Part shown: piece after piece, positions 26,297-36,100 of the stretch | Numbering within the stretch: the stretch's first letter is position 1 | How the letters are laid out: every line of letters begins with the position of its first letter | Assembly: GCF_900129405.1 (NCBI RefSeq) | Contig: NZ_FQVQ01000001.1 | Span: 310,001 to 374,000, forward strand | Source of the DNA: Flavobacterium fontis | GTDB taxonomy: Bacteria > Bacteroidota > Bacteroidia > Flavobacteriales > Flavobacteriaceae | Length of the DNA stretch: 64,000 nucleotides | Direction: 5' to 3' | Notes under the pieces: generated by a model | Database searches by the model: none | Told to the model about the DNA's origin: nothing | What the model saw: the letters and a program-made list of their open reading frames with translations, nothing else | Made by a program: the position numbers and the translations under genes

Positions 26297-27532
26297 TTAA
26301 GCGTCTAATTCGCCTGCAATTACATTTAAACTGGATAAGATCACAATAGCATCCGAGAGCATGGCTCCTTTAATCATTTCAGGATAGGCTTGGTAATAAA
26401 TGTAACAAGGTCTTCTGAATTTCAAACGATAAGGAGTACGACTACCGTCAGCAATTAAATAAAAACCTAATTCACCATTACCCCCTTCAACTGCATGGTA
26501 AATTTCTTCCACGGGAACAGGAACTTCTCCCATAACAATTTTGAAATGGTAGATTAAGCTTTCCATGTTGTTGTATACTTCATCTTTGGGAGGAAGATAG
26601 TAGTCAGGTACATCCGCGTGATGGGGTCCCTCAGGAAGTTTGGCAAGGGCTTGACGAATGATAGACAAACTTTCCCAAACTTCTGCATTTCGAACACAAA
26701 AACGATCGTACGTATCGCCCGATTGTCCTACGGGAATTTCAAAGTCGAAATCGTCATAGGAAGAATAGGGTGCGGCTTTACGCACATCGTAGTCAATTCC
26801 TGCAGCACGGAGATTCGGACCCGTAAATCCGTATTCCATGGCGCGTTCAGCGGTGATCGGACCTACATTTACCGTACGGTCGATGAAGATTCGGTTGCGT
26901 TCGAATAAGTTTTCAAATTCTTTCCAAGCTACGGGGAATTCTTCCAAGAAGACATTGAGTTTGCGGAACGCTTCCTCCGACCAATCGCGTTCAAAACCGC
27001 CAATACGGCCCATGTTGGTCGTTAATCGTGCGCCACAAATTTCTTCGTAGATTTCATATATTTTTTCACGGAATTGAAATACATAAAGGAAACCTGTGTA
27101 GGCTCCAGTATCCACACCGAGAATAGAATTACAAATGATATGGTCGGCAATACGCGCCAATTCCATCACAATTACACGTAGGTATTGCGCTCGTTTTGGA
27201 ACTTCAATTTTCAAAAGTTTTTCAACCGTCATCCACCACGCCATGTTGTTGATGGGGGAGGAGCAGTAATTCATGCGGTCGGTCAATACATTGATTTGAT
27301 AGAAAGCGCGATTTTCGGCAATTTTCTCAAAAGCACGATGGATGTAACCTACAGTAGGTTCGGCATCCAAAATGCGTTCCCCATCCATTAAAAGAATGTT
27401 TTGGAAAATACCATGCGTGGCGGGGTGTGTTGGCCCCAAATTGAGAATTGAAAGTTCGCTACCGTCTTCGTTGCGACGACTTTCAATAATCTTGGCATAT
27501 CGATGTTCCGGAGGTAAGAGTAAATCGGACAT
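26297..27532 (-). CDS. nuoD: NADH-quinone oxidoreductase subunit D
   Basis: 411 residues, the 49-kDa-type subunit that helps form the quinone pocket. Family motifs are LGPTHPATHG, VGYIHRAFEKIAENRAF and ARIADHIICN. It is a separate gene, not fused to nuoC as in E. coli. It lies 18 bp after nuoC. Confidence 0.97.
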   Translation of the reverse strand: MSDLLLPPEHRYAKIIESRRNEDGSELSILNLGPTHPATHGIFQNILLMDGERILDAEPTVGYIHRAFEKIAENRAFYQINVLTDRMNYCSSPINNMAWWMTVEKLLKIEVPKRAQYLRVIVMELARIADHIICNSILGVDTGAYTGFLYVFQFREKIYEIYEEICGARLTTNMGRIGGFERDWSEEAFRKLNVFLEEFPVAWKEFENLFERNRIFIDRTVNVGPITAERAMEYGFTGPNLRAAGIDYDVRKAAPYSSYDDFDFEIPVGQSGDTYDRFCVRNAEVWESLSIIRQALAKLPEGPHHADVPDYYLPPKDEVYNNMESLIYHFKIVMGEVPVPVEEIYHAVEGGNGELGFYLIADGSRTPYRLKFRRPCYIYYQAYPEMIKGAMLSDAIVILSSLNVIAGELDA

Positions 27533-27550
27533 GTATGAGTGTGAATTACA

Positions 27551-28069
27551 TTAACAATTAGCGGGAGTTCTCCCAAAGAATCGGTCGTCTTTGTCGGTGC
27601 GTCCACTGTCTTCCATGGGGAATTCTTTACGCATCGGAAACGATACCATTTCATCCATATTTAAGATGCGTTTCAATTGCGGGTGGCCTTGGAAGTTTAT
27701 GCCATAAAAGTCATACGCTTCTCGTTCCATCCAATTGGCACACAAAAATAAATCGGTGATCGTAGCCACTTCTGGATCTTGATTGAGATAGGTTCGCACA
27801 CGAATGCGCGTGTTTTCGACCCAATTATGAAGTTGATAAACCACTGCAAATTGATGGTCATCATCGTTGTCGGGGTAATGTACTCCTGCTAAGTCAGTAA
27901 GGAAATGGAAGTTTAATTCTTCGTCTTCTTTCAAAAAACGAATCACTTCATGGATAACAGAAGCATCTGCTTCAAACGAAAAAATGTCACGCTGCATTTC
28001 AAAGCAACGCACGTGTGCGCCAAATTGACCGGTGACTTTTTCCTGAATGTGAACGGTTTCTATAGCCAT
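27551..28069 (-). CDS. nuoC: NADH-quinone oxidoreductase subunit C
   Basis: 172 residues from the ATG at 28069 (MAIETVHIQEKV), which sits 2 bp after the nuoB stop. The open frame continues upstream inside nuoB but without family similarity. The 30-kDa-subunit signature is visible: NWMEREAYDFYGINFQGHPQLKRIL. It contacts NuoD in the peripheral arm. Confidence 0.96.
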   Translation of the reverse strand: MAIETVHIQEKVTGQFGAHVRCFEMQRDIFSFEADASVIHEVIRFLKEDEELNFHFLTDLAGVHYPDNDDDHQFAVVYQLHNWVENTRIRVRTYLNQDPEVATITDLFLCANWMEREAYDFYGINFQGHPQLKRILNMDEMVSFPMRKEFPMEDSGRTDKDDRFFGRTPANC

Positions 28070-28071
28070 AA

Positions 28072-28617
28072 TTACAGGTTGTAGGAAGCTAATAATTCTT
28101 TGTATTCGGGGGAATTTCTTCGACGAACTGATTCGTTTTTCACGAGGTCTTGCAATTGCATAACGCCTTGTACAATTTGTTCGGGTCGCGGAGGACACCC
28201 CGGTACATAAACGTCTACTGGGATTACTTTATCAATGCCTTGCAATACCGAATAGGTATCAAAAACACCTCCCGATGAGGCACAAGCCCCCACAGCAATA
28301 ACCCAGCGCGGCTCACTCATTTGTTCGTATACTTGACGTAATATCGGCGCCATTTTTTTGGAAATGGTTCCCATCACCAATAACATATCAGCTTGTCGTG
28401 GTGAGAAACTTACACGCTCCGAACCGAAACGCGCCAAGTCGTAGTGCGATGCCATGGTAGCCATAAATTCAATACCACAACATGAAGTGGCAAAAGGCAA
28501 CGGCCAAAGGGAATTAGCACGCGCTAAACCGACAACATCACTTAATTTAGTTGCGAAAAATCCTTCGCCTGTGACTCCTTCTGGTGGAGCTACCATTTTG
28601 GGTGTATTATTTTCCAT
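28072..28617 (-). CDS. nuoB: NADH-quinone oxidoreductase subunit B (cluster N2)
   Basis: 181 residues. Cluster N2 ligands are the adjacent cysteines in SCCGIEFMA plus those in GACASSGG and VPGCPPRPE. N2 passes electrons to quinone. It lies 12 bp after nuoA. Confidence 0.98.
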   Translation of the reverse strand: MENNTPKMVAPPEGVTGEGFFATKLSDVVGLARANSLWPLPFATSCCGIEFMATMASHYDLARFGSERVSFSPRQADMLLVMGTISKKMAPILRQVYEQMSEPRWVIAVGACASSGGVFDTYSVLQGIDKVIPVDVYVPGCPPRPEQIVQGVMQLQDLVKNESVRRRNSPEYKELLASYNL

Positions 28618-28629
28618 AGCAAAGAAGTT

Positions 28630-28995
28630 TTATTCCCATTCCAAGGCTTTCTTTTTGATGATATAAAAGAAACCTACAAGAAGAAGGGACATGAAAATAA
28701 TCATTTTAACCATACCATCGTAGCCTAATTCTTTGAAGTTTACCGCCCAAGGATAAAGAAAAATCACTTCAACGTCAAACAAAACAAATAGGATGGCTAC
28801 CAAGAAATATTTTACAGAAAACGGGATACGGGCATTACCAATCGATTCAATACCACATTCGAAGTTTTTGTCTTTGTTTTGGGAATGTCTTTTGGGTCCT
28901 AAAAAATTGGAACCAATGATTGTTAACGCCACAAAAGATACAGCGATGCCAACCTGAATTAAAATTGGTAAAAAGTCAGTTTGTGTAGACTGCAT
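28630..28995 (-). CDS. nuoA: NADH-quinone oxidoreductase subunit A
   Basis: 121 residues, three membrane segments. The conserved loop with Cys and acidic residues is NFECGIESIGNARIPFSVKY, followed by FDVEVIFLYPWA. It is the first gene of the operon, with a well-matched promoter 34 to 64 bp upstream of its ATG. Confidence 0.97.
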   Translation of the reverse strand: MQSTQTDFLPILIQVGIAVSFVALTIIGSNFLGPKRHSQNKDKNFECGIESIGNARIPFSVKYFLVAILFVLFDVEVIFLYPWAVNFKELGYDGMVKMIIFMSLLLVGFFYIIKKKALEWE

Positions 28996-29028
28996 ACGAC
29001 TCGTTTTTTAACATTTTTAAAATAGCCA

Positions 29029-29059
29029 CAAATATACGCCTCAATATTGAAAACGCAAA
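29029..29059 (-). promoter_or_regulatory. Promoter of the nuoA-N operon
   Basis: On the minus strand TTTG (plus 29056-29059) and TATATTTG (plus 29029-29036) are separated by exactly 19 bp. This is one of the best matches to the Bacteroidetes consensus in the window. Confidence 0.7.
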
Positions 29060-29142
29060 GATGTTAAGACCCCTTTATGAATTATTCAAGCGAAAATGTT
29101 TATTTAAATTTATTCTAAATAATAGCACTCCTACATCAAAAA

Positions 29143-29168
29143 AAAACACTCCGTTTCGGGAGTGTTTT
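29143..29168 (-). terminator. Terminator of the cold-shock gene
   Basis: An AACACTCC/GGAGTGTT stem around a GTTTCG loop, with A/T runs on both sides, lies about 27 bp beyond the csp stop. Confidence 0.8.
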
Positions 29169-29194
29169 CATTCGGTAATCTGAAATCTATATGT

Positions 29195-29395
29195 TTAGTT
29201 TTCAATAATTACTACGTCAATGGCTAATTTTCCTTTGCGACCGTCTTCTTCAACGTAAGACACATGATCACCTTCTTTTAAGCCTTCTGATTTTAAACCG
29301 GTAGCATGAACAAAAATGTCCTTCCCAGTTTCGTCATTTACGATGAATCCAAATCCCTTAGACTCATTGAAAAATTTCACTTTTCCTGTTTGCAT
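29195..29395 (-). CDS. Cold-shock domain protein
   Basis: 66 residues from the ATG at 29395 (MQTGKVKFFNESKGFGFI). The frame runs further upstream but the CSD starts exactly here. The RNA-binding motifs are RNP1 KGFGFI (13-18) and RNP2 DIFVH (26-30). Such proteins melt RNA secondary structure; whether this one is cold-induced cannot be told. It has its own promoter and terminator. Confidence 0.95.
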   Translation of the reverse strand: MQTGKVKFFNESKGFGFIVNDETGKDIFVHATGLKSEGLKEGDHVSYVEEDGRKGKLAIDVVIIEN

Positions 29396-29421
29396 TGTAA
29401 TGGGTAATAAATTAATTCGGC

Positions 29422-29452
29422 TAAAGGTAAACTTAAAATTTGATACCACAAA
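29422..29452 (-). promoter_or_regulatory. Promoter of the cold-shock gene
   Basis: TTTG (plus 29449-29452), 19 bp, then TACCTTTA (plus 29422-29429), one mismatch to TAnnTTTG. The predicted leader is about 25 bases. Confidence 0.5.
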
Positions 29453-29544
29453 TTTTTAATGTTAAAATAATAAAAACTTTACAAAAAAATATTTTTACTA
29501 TTGAAAAGTGTGTTTATAAACGGCTTTGAATTGTGTGAAAATGA

Positions 29545-29587
29545 CAAAAAAATAACGCAAGTGTTGCTAAAAAACCACGCTTGCGTT
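29545..29587 (-). terminator. Terminator of aspS
   Basis: AACGCAAG and CTTGCGTT form an 8-bp stem with a longer loop. The plus-strand A run at 29545-29552 becomes the U tract of the minus transcript. It lies about 25 bp beyond the aspS stop. Confidence 0.65.
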
Positions 29588-29612
29588 ACGTTGAACGGGA
29601 ATCTCTTAAAAA

Positions 29613-31358
29613 TTAGGCAAGTCGAATATGAAGTTCGCTTAATTGTGCATCATCAATGGGTGACGGGGCGTCAATCATCACATCTCTACCGGAATTGTTT
29701 TTCGGGAAAGCAATGAAATCGCGGATCGTTTCTTGTCCCCCTAAAATGGCCACCAATCGGTCTAAACCAAAGGCTAATCCACCATGCGGAGGGGCGCCAA
29801 ATTGGAAGGCATTCATCAAGAAACCAAATTGAGCCTCTGCTTGTTCTTTAGTGAATCCTAACAACGAAAACATTTCGGCTTGTAAAGCCTTGTCGTGAAT
29901 TCGAATGGATCCACCGCCAATTTCGTTTCCATTTAACACCATATCGTAGGCATTGGCGCGCACTTTTCCGGGATCGGTTTGTAACAGCGCTTTGTCTTCG
30001 GGCTTGGGTGAAGTAAAGGGATGGTGCATGGCATGATAACGCCCGCTTTCTTCATCCCATTCCAATAACGGGAAATCAACGACCCACAACGGCGCAAATT
30101 CATCGGGTTTACGCAATCCTAAACGTGTGGCCATTTCCATTCGTAAAGCCGATAACTGCGAACGTGTTTTATGCGCTGCCCCCGACAATACCAAAATCAA
30201 ATCACCAGGTTGCGCTTGGGTGGCTTCTGCCCATTTTTTTAAATCGGTTTGATCATAAAATTTATCTACAGACGATTTTAATGTACCGTCGGTTTCGTAT
30301 TTGACATAAACCATGCCTTGTGCTCCAATTTGGGGTCGTTTAACCCAATCAATCAGCGCATCGATTTCTTTTCGGGAATAGCCTGCACAACCCGGTACAG
30401 CAATTCCTACGACCAATTCGGCCGCATTGAAAACTCCAAAATCTTTGTGTTGCGCCACCGCATTGAGTTCGCCAAATTTCATATCAAAACGAATATCGGG
30501 CTTGTCATTTCCATAGGTTTTCATGGCATACTCGTAGGTCATGCGCGGAAATTCAGCCACTTCTATGCCTTTTAAGGTTTTTAGTAAGTGACGGGTCAAT
30601 CCTTCAAATACATGTAAAATATCTTCTTGTTCCACAAAGGCCATTTCACAGTCAATCTGCGTAAACTCGGGCTGACGGTCGGCACGCAAATCCTCATCGC
30701 GGAAGCATTTTACAATTTGAAAATACTTATCCATACCGCCTACCATTAACAATTGCTTAAACGTTTGTGGCGACTGTGGTAAGGCATAAAACTGTCCTTC
30801 GTTCATGCGACTAGGAACCACAAAATCACGTGCGCCTTCGGGAGTTGACTTGATCAAATAAGGGGTTTCAATTTCACAAAAATCCAAACTAGATAAATAG
30901 TTTCGAACTTCCATAGCGACCTTGTGGCGAAACAACAACGCATTTTTTACAGGATTTCGGCGAATATCTAAATACCGGTACTTCATGCGTAAATCTTCAC
31001 CTCCGTCGGTTTCATCTTCAATGGTGAAAGGCGGAAGTTGCGCTTCATTTAAAATCGTAAGTTCTGCAACCAAAATTTCGATATCACCCGTAGGCATATT
31101 TGGGTTTTTGGATTCCCGTTCAATGACGGTTCCTTTTACTTGAATCACATATTCGCGTCCCAGTGATTTGGCTTGTTGAAACACTTGAGCCACCGTGCGT
31201 TGCTCATCAAAAATTAGTTGCGTAATCCCGTAGCGATCGCGTAAATCGGCCCAAATCAAAAATCCTTTGTCGCGGGTTTTTTGTACCCATCCTGCCAAAG
31301 TAACTTCTTGTCCTACGTGCGCTGCATTCAAGGCGCCACAAGTATGTGTTCTATACAT
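29613..31358 (-). CDS. aspS: Aspartyl-tRNA synthetase
   Basis: 581 residues from the ATG at 31358 ([17 protein letters not shown]), where the family normally begins. An upstream in-frame ATG at 31394 would add 12 residues. The order is an N-terminal OB-fold anticodon domain ([14 protein letters not shown]), the class II core with motif 2 [18 protein letters not shown], the bacterial GAD insertion, and motif 3 [24 protein letters not shown] -7 element lies at 31409-31416. It is monocistronic. Confidence 0.96.
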   Translation of the reverse strand: MYRTHTCGALNAAHVGQEVTLAGWVQKTRDKGFLIWADLRDRYGITQLIFDEQRTVAQVFQQAKSLGREYVIQVKGTVIERESKNPNMPTGDIEILVAELTILNEAQLPPFTIEDETDGGEDLRMKYRYLDIRRNPVKNALLFRHKVAMEVRNYLSSLDFCEIETPYLIKSTPEGARDFVVPSRMNEGQFYALPQSPQTFKQLLMVGGMDKYFQIVKCFRDEDLRADRQPEFTQIDCEMAFVEQEDILHVFEGLTRHLLKTLKGIEVAEFPRMTYEYAMKTYGNDKPDIRFDMKFGELNAVAQHKDFGVFNAAELVVGIAVPGCAGYSRKEIDALIDWVKRPQIGAQGMVYVKYETDGTLKSSVDKFYDQTDLKKWAEATQAQPGDLILVLSGAAHKTRSQLSALRMEMATRLGLRKPDEFAPLWVVDFPLLEWDEESGRYHAMHHPFTSPKPEDKALLQTDPGKVRANAYDMVLNGNEIGGGSIRIHDKALQAEMFSLLGFTKEQAEAQFGFLMNAFQFGAPPHGGLAFGLDRLVAILGGQETIRDFIAFPKNNSGRDVMIDAPSPIDDAQLSELHIRLA

Positions 31359-31557
31359 GTTTCCTGCTATTTGATTGAAATCGTTGTTTTGCATTCAAAA
31401 TTCGGTTGCAAAAGTAACGAAAAGCCACGACAACTGCATCGGAAATTACAACTTTAGCGTGTTGTAGGTAACCCAAAGTGAACCGATGTTAAAATCGATA
31501 CGCTCACATTTTTTTCGTTACCTTTGGTTGGTATTAATGACGATAACTATTTTTTGT

Positions 31558-32550
31558 ATGAAAAAAATGCTAGGCTTCATAGCCGTTTTGTGTAGTACGT
31601 TGGTTTGGGCGCAAGACCAAGTCGCGTTGAAATTCGAAATTACCAATCGTATTGGCGATGTGGTGTACATCAAGAACAGTATGGGTAAAGATGTGCAGCA
31701 AATTAATGTGAATGACAAAGGATTCTTTGAGGCGCGTTTTGGCGTCGCCGAAGGGATGTATTTTTTGTTTGATGGTGCTGAATACGCTCGCTTGTTTTTG
31801 AAAAACGGGTTTGATTTAACCGCTCAATTGGATGCAAAAGCGTTTGATGCCACGCTAAAATTCAGCGGTAAAGGAGCGCCTGAAAATAATTTCTTGGCCG
31901 ACAAAACCCGTCAAGATGCAACTGTGGAAGCTGAATTTATGAAATTGGAAACCGATGAAGCCGTCAATCAGTTTTGTGAACAGCAAAAAAATGCCATTTA
32001 TCAAAAATTGGAAGCAGGCACGTTTGACCCCAAATTTGTGTCGAATGTGAAGTTAATGGCGGTGCAAGAGTTGATGCAACTGAAGATGTATTTTAAAGAG
32101 TCGAAAGCCAAGTCCAAAATGAATGGAACCAAAGCGCCAAACTTTGAATACGTCGATGTGACGGGTAAAAAGGTGAAGTTGGAGGATTTCAAAGGACAAT
32201 ATGTATACATCGACATTTGGGCAACGTGGTGCGGTCCCTGTCGCGCGGAAATTCCGGCGTTGAAACAAACCGAAGCCAAGTATCATGGGAAAAAAATTGC
32301 CTTTGTGAGTATATCTGTTGATGTGGATAAGGATTTTGAAAAATGGAAAAAGTTTGTGGCCGAGAAGCAATTAGGAGGCACACAATTATTTGCCGATAAA
32401 AATTGGGAGTCCGATTTCATGAAGCATTTTGGTGTAACCTCAATTCCCCGATTTTTACTCATCGATCCCCAAGGAAATGTGGTCAATGCCGACGCAAATC
32501 GCCCTTCAGATCCAAAATTAACCGCTATATTGGACAAATTGCCTTTGTAG
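31558..32550 (+). CDS. TlpA/ResA-like exported thioredoxin-family protein
   Basis: 330 residues from the ATG at 31558, which opens a signal peptide (MKKMLGFIAVLCSTLVWAQ). The open frame extends 24 codons upstream without similarity. Residues about 20-115 form a beta-rich region resembling DUF4369. The C-terminal ~145 residues are a thioredoxin-like domain with the redox motif WCGPC (Cys225 and Cys228) and a cis-Pro-type TSIPRF. It is probably periplasmic and membrane-associated, reducing disulfides or acting in cytochrome maturation; the partner is not known. A TACCTTTG -7 element lies at 31519-31526. A strong terminator follows. Confidence 0.88.
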   Translation: MKKMLGFIAVLCSTLVWAQDQVALKFEITNRIGDVVYIKNSMGKDVQQINVNDKGFFEARFGVAEGMYFLFDGAEYARLFLKNGFDLTAQLDAKAFDATLKFSGKGAPENNFLADKTRQDATVEAEFMKLETDEAVNQFCEQQKNAIYQKLEAGTFDPKFVSNVKLMAVQELMQLKMYFKESKAKSKMNGTKAPNFEYVDVTGKKVKLEDFKGQYVYIDIWATWCGPCRAEIPALKQTEAKYHGKKIAFVSISVDVDKDFEKWKKFVAEKQLGGTQLFADKNWESDFMKHFGVTSIPRFLLIDPQGNVVNADANRPSDPKLTAILDKLPL

Positions 32551-32576
32551 TCTGTTTTACGAATAAACTTCTGAAA

Positions 32577-32608
32577 CGCCCGTAAACACTAGCACGGGCG
32601 TTTTTTTT
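32577..32608 (+). terminator. Terminator of the TlpA-like gene
   Basis: CGCCCGT and ACGGGCG pair around a 10-base loop and are followed by eight T residues. Confidence 0.85.
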
Positions 32609-32664
32609 GACTCCTGCCCAATGTTAAATTTTTCCCTAATGTTACCAAATTGTTAAGCGAATGT

Positions 32665-32695
32665 TTGGTTTGTGTAAAATAGTTCGATACATTTG
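32665..32695 (+). promoter_or_regulatory. Promoter of the MORN/YwqK-like gene
   Basis: TTG at 32665-32667 and TACATTTG at 32688-32695 are separated by 20 bp. The predicted start is about 30 bp before the ATG. Confidence 0.55.
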
Positions 32696-32726
32696 TGTAT
32701 CAATAATTTGAAAAACCTACTAGAAA

Positions 32727-33074
32727 ATGAAAAAGTATATCGTAATGGCAGCTGTGTTAATCGGTGGATTGGCTACTGCGCAGCAAAAGCAACCGGTGTT
32801 GGAGGAAGTGAATGGTATGGTAAAAGCTACCTATTACTATGAAGATGGAAAAGTACAACAAGAAGGCTTCTTCAAAGACGGTAAATTAGAAGGAAAATGG
32901 ATTTCTTACGATCAAACGGGAAATAAAATTGCAATTGCAGAATATACCCAAGGTGAGAAAACCGGAAAATGGTTCTTCTGGAATGAGCGCAATCTATCGG
33001 AAGTAGATTACTCACAAGGCGCTATTGCCGAAGTGAAAGTCTGGAGTCGTGAGGCGGTTGCCGACAAAAATTAA
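32727..33074 (+). CDS. Small exported MORN-repeat (YwqK-like) protein
   Basis: 115 residues with a signal peptide (MKKYIVMAAVLIGGLATAQ). The body holds variant MORN repeats: YYEDGKVQQEGFFKDGKLEGKW, then YDQTGNKIAIAEYTQGEKTGKW. Databases often label such proteins YwqK-family antitoxin, but nothing here supports a toxin-antitoxin role: there is no partner gene and the protein is exported. The function is unknown. It has its own promoter and a strong bidirectional terminator. Confidence 0.8.
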   Translation: MKKYIVMAAVLIGGLATAQQKQPVLEEVNGMVKATYYYEDGKVQQEGFFKDGKLEGKWISYDQTGNKIAIAEYTQGEKTGKWFFWNERNLSEVDYSQGAIAEVKVWSREAVADKN

Positions 33075-33094
33075 TAAAGGATATTGATTCAAAA

Positions 33095-33127
33095 AAAAGG
33101 GACGTTCTATTTGAACGTCCCTTTTTT
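33095..33127. terminator. Bidirectional terminator between the MORN gene and the RND operon
   Basis: AGGGACGTTC and its exact complement surround a 5-base loop, with eight A residues on the left and seven T residues on the right. Confidence 0.9.
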
Positions 33128-36100
33128 TATGCTTCCGCTTCCAAGCGTGCTTTTCTTCGATCACGCAAACGGTATTTGATGCGTTTCACTAAGAAGAACA
33201 TCACGGGTACAATGACTAAGGTAAGAATCGTCGCATAGGTGAGTCCGAAAATGATGGTCCACGCCAATGGCCCCCAGAAAATCACGTTATCACCTCCAAT
33301 AAAAATATGCGGATTCAATTCTGTAATCAACGTAAAGAAATTGAAATTCAATCCAATTGCGAGCGGAATTAACCCCAATACAGCGGTTAGCGCCGTTAAC
33401 AATACAGGACGTAGACGTGATTTACCCGATTCTACAATGACTTCTTTGATTTCGTCTAAGGTTAAATCGTCGTGACTTTCCACTCCTTTTTCCTCCACTT
33501 TTCGATCCATCAACAACACGAAGAAGTCCATAAGTACGATACCATTTTTTACTACAATCCCTGCCAGCGAAATGATTCCCATCATAGTCATCAGGATAAC
33601 GAAATCCATATTAGCAATGACATAGCCATAGAATACACCGCTAAAACTGAGCAATACGGTAAACAAGATGACCATGGTTTTGGAGATGGAGTTGAACTGT
33701 AATACGATAATCAACGTGATTCCCGCAATAGCCAACAAGAAGGCAATATTTAAAAACGCTTGGTTTTTGCCTTGTTCCTCTTGCACGCCCGAGAAGCCAT
33801 AATTAATGTCTTTAGGAAAGGGATAGCCTTCCAATTGTTGGGCAATGTCTTTGGTGATGGCATCGGCATTGTATCCGGTCAACACATTAGAATAAATGGT
33901 CATGACGCGCTTGTGATTTTTGCGCTTAATCATGTTGAAGGTGTTTGTTTTCTTAGTATCTGAAACCGCCGAAATGGGCACCTGCATGATTTGACCGTTG
34001 TTTGGATTGCGGAAGGTCAACGATTGATTGAATAAAATATTTTCATTTTTTCGTTGGTCTTCTTGCATTCGCATGACAATATTGTAGTCATCGTCGCCCT
34101 CTTTGTAGGTTGAAATTTCTTGACCATACACCGAACGACGTAAGGTAAATCCGAGTTGACCGGTTGAAATACCCAAACTTCCTGCGTTGGCACGATCGAC
34201 GTTCACTTCAAGTTCGGGACTGTCTTTGTTGATGTCAACTTGAAGTTTTTCAATCCCTTCAATATTTTTAGCATTGAGGTAGGCAATGATTTTTTGCGCT
34301 TCGGCAAGCATGGCTTCATAATCTTCGCCTCGAAGTTCCAAACTGATTGGGTATCCTGCTGGAGGTCCGTTGGAATCTTTTTCAACCGTAACCGTTGCCC
34401 CCGGAATTCCTTTCACCGAGCGACGAATTTCCTCCAATAAATCGGCCGTATTAATGCCCCGACGAAATTTAAACTCCCTAAAGTTGACGGTTACTTTTCC
34501 TTTGTAGGGCGTTTCGTTGGCAGAACCCGCATCTACATTCGGATTTCCAGCACCAACACCCACTTGCGATACGATGGATTCGGCCAAGAAGTTTTTCTTC
34601 TCTTGGGTGTCTACGTATTTGCTGAGAATACCGATGATTTGTTTTTCAACAAATAGCGTTGCTTTATTGGTTTTCTCAATATCGGTTCCTTGTGGGTATT
34701 CAATATAAGTAATGACTTGATTGGGAATATTATCGGGGAAGAACAATACTTTCCGTGGGAAAATTCCCAACAACACAAACGACAATACCAACATACCAAT
34801 GATTCCAAAAAAAGCATACCAAGCGCGTTTCCCGGTGAGGATTTTTGCCAAAAACACTTTGTATTTTTCTTCCATTCGAGGAAAGAAGCTGTGCTGAAAA
34901 TCTTGTGTCCATTGGTAAATTTTCAAATGGTAGGCCCACATCATCCCCAATACCAAGACCGCAATGTGTCCCATTGATTTCAAGAATACACTTCCTGTGG
35001 TATAGCCTGCAATAAGGAAAATCACAGCACCCAATCCGATAAAGATGGAGTTGCGTTTCAATCCTTTTCGTTTGATATTTCGGTCTTCAATGTCCATCGA
35101 ACCTCCTGTCATGGCGGCATTGACTACCATCGCGACAAATAACGAGGCGCCCAAGGTTACCGATAGCGTTAGCGGGAAGTAAATCATAAATTTACCCATC
35201 GTGCCTGGCCACAAGGCAAAAGGCAAAAACGCCATCAGGGTAGTCGCTGTTGAAGAGATTACCGGCCATGCAATTTCGCCAATACCCAATTTGGAGGCTT
35301 GAATGCGCGACATTCCTTTTTTCATATTGGCAAACACGTTATCGACCACTACGATTCCGTCATCAACGAGCATTCCGAGTCCCATAACCAAACCGAAAAG
35401 TACCATCGTATTTAAGGTTTTACCCATCGAGGCCAACAAGGCAAAGGCAATAAACATGGAAAGTGGAATGGCAGCCCCAACGAAAAGTGAGTTACGTAAG
35501 CCCATGGTAAACATCAACACCAACATTACCAAGATGATTCCAAAAATGATGTGGTTGGACAATTCATCTACTTGGTGTTCAACGCGAGACGATTGGTCGC
35601 TGGTTAACTCAATGGTTAAATTTTTGGGCAAATAATTGGCTTGCGCTTCCGATACTTTTTCACGGGCTTGTTCAATGGCCGAAATCATATTTTCGCCCGA
35701 GCGTTTTTTCACGTTCAGCATTACGACTTCTTTCCCTTTTTCGCGGGCATAGGTGGTGCGCTCTTTTTCTTTAAAACGAATGGTAGCAATATCTTTTAGG
35801 TAGACCGAACCGCCAAATGATTTTACAATAATATCATTCAGTTCGGCGGGGTCTTTCATTTCTCCGATGATGCGAATGTTGTTGCGCGACCCTTGCGAAA
35901 TTAAGTTCCCTCCTGAAAGGGTCATGTTTTCATTGCGGACCGTACTTTGAATATCGTCAAAGCTCACTTGGGCTGCTGTCATTTTGAAAATGTCAACCGC
36001 AATTTCCACTTCTTTATCGTCAACCCCTAAAATCTCCACCTTTTTAACTTCGGGGACTTCTTCGATGTCATCTTGAAGTTTTTCCCCAAACTTTTTCAAT

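Noticed and set aside
32727..33074. YwqK-type antitoxin
   Set aside because: The protein has a signal peptide and no toxin partner. Only the MORN-like repeats are shared.
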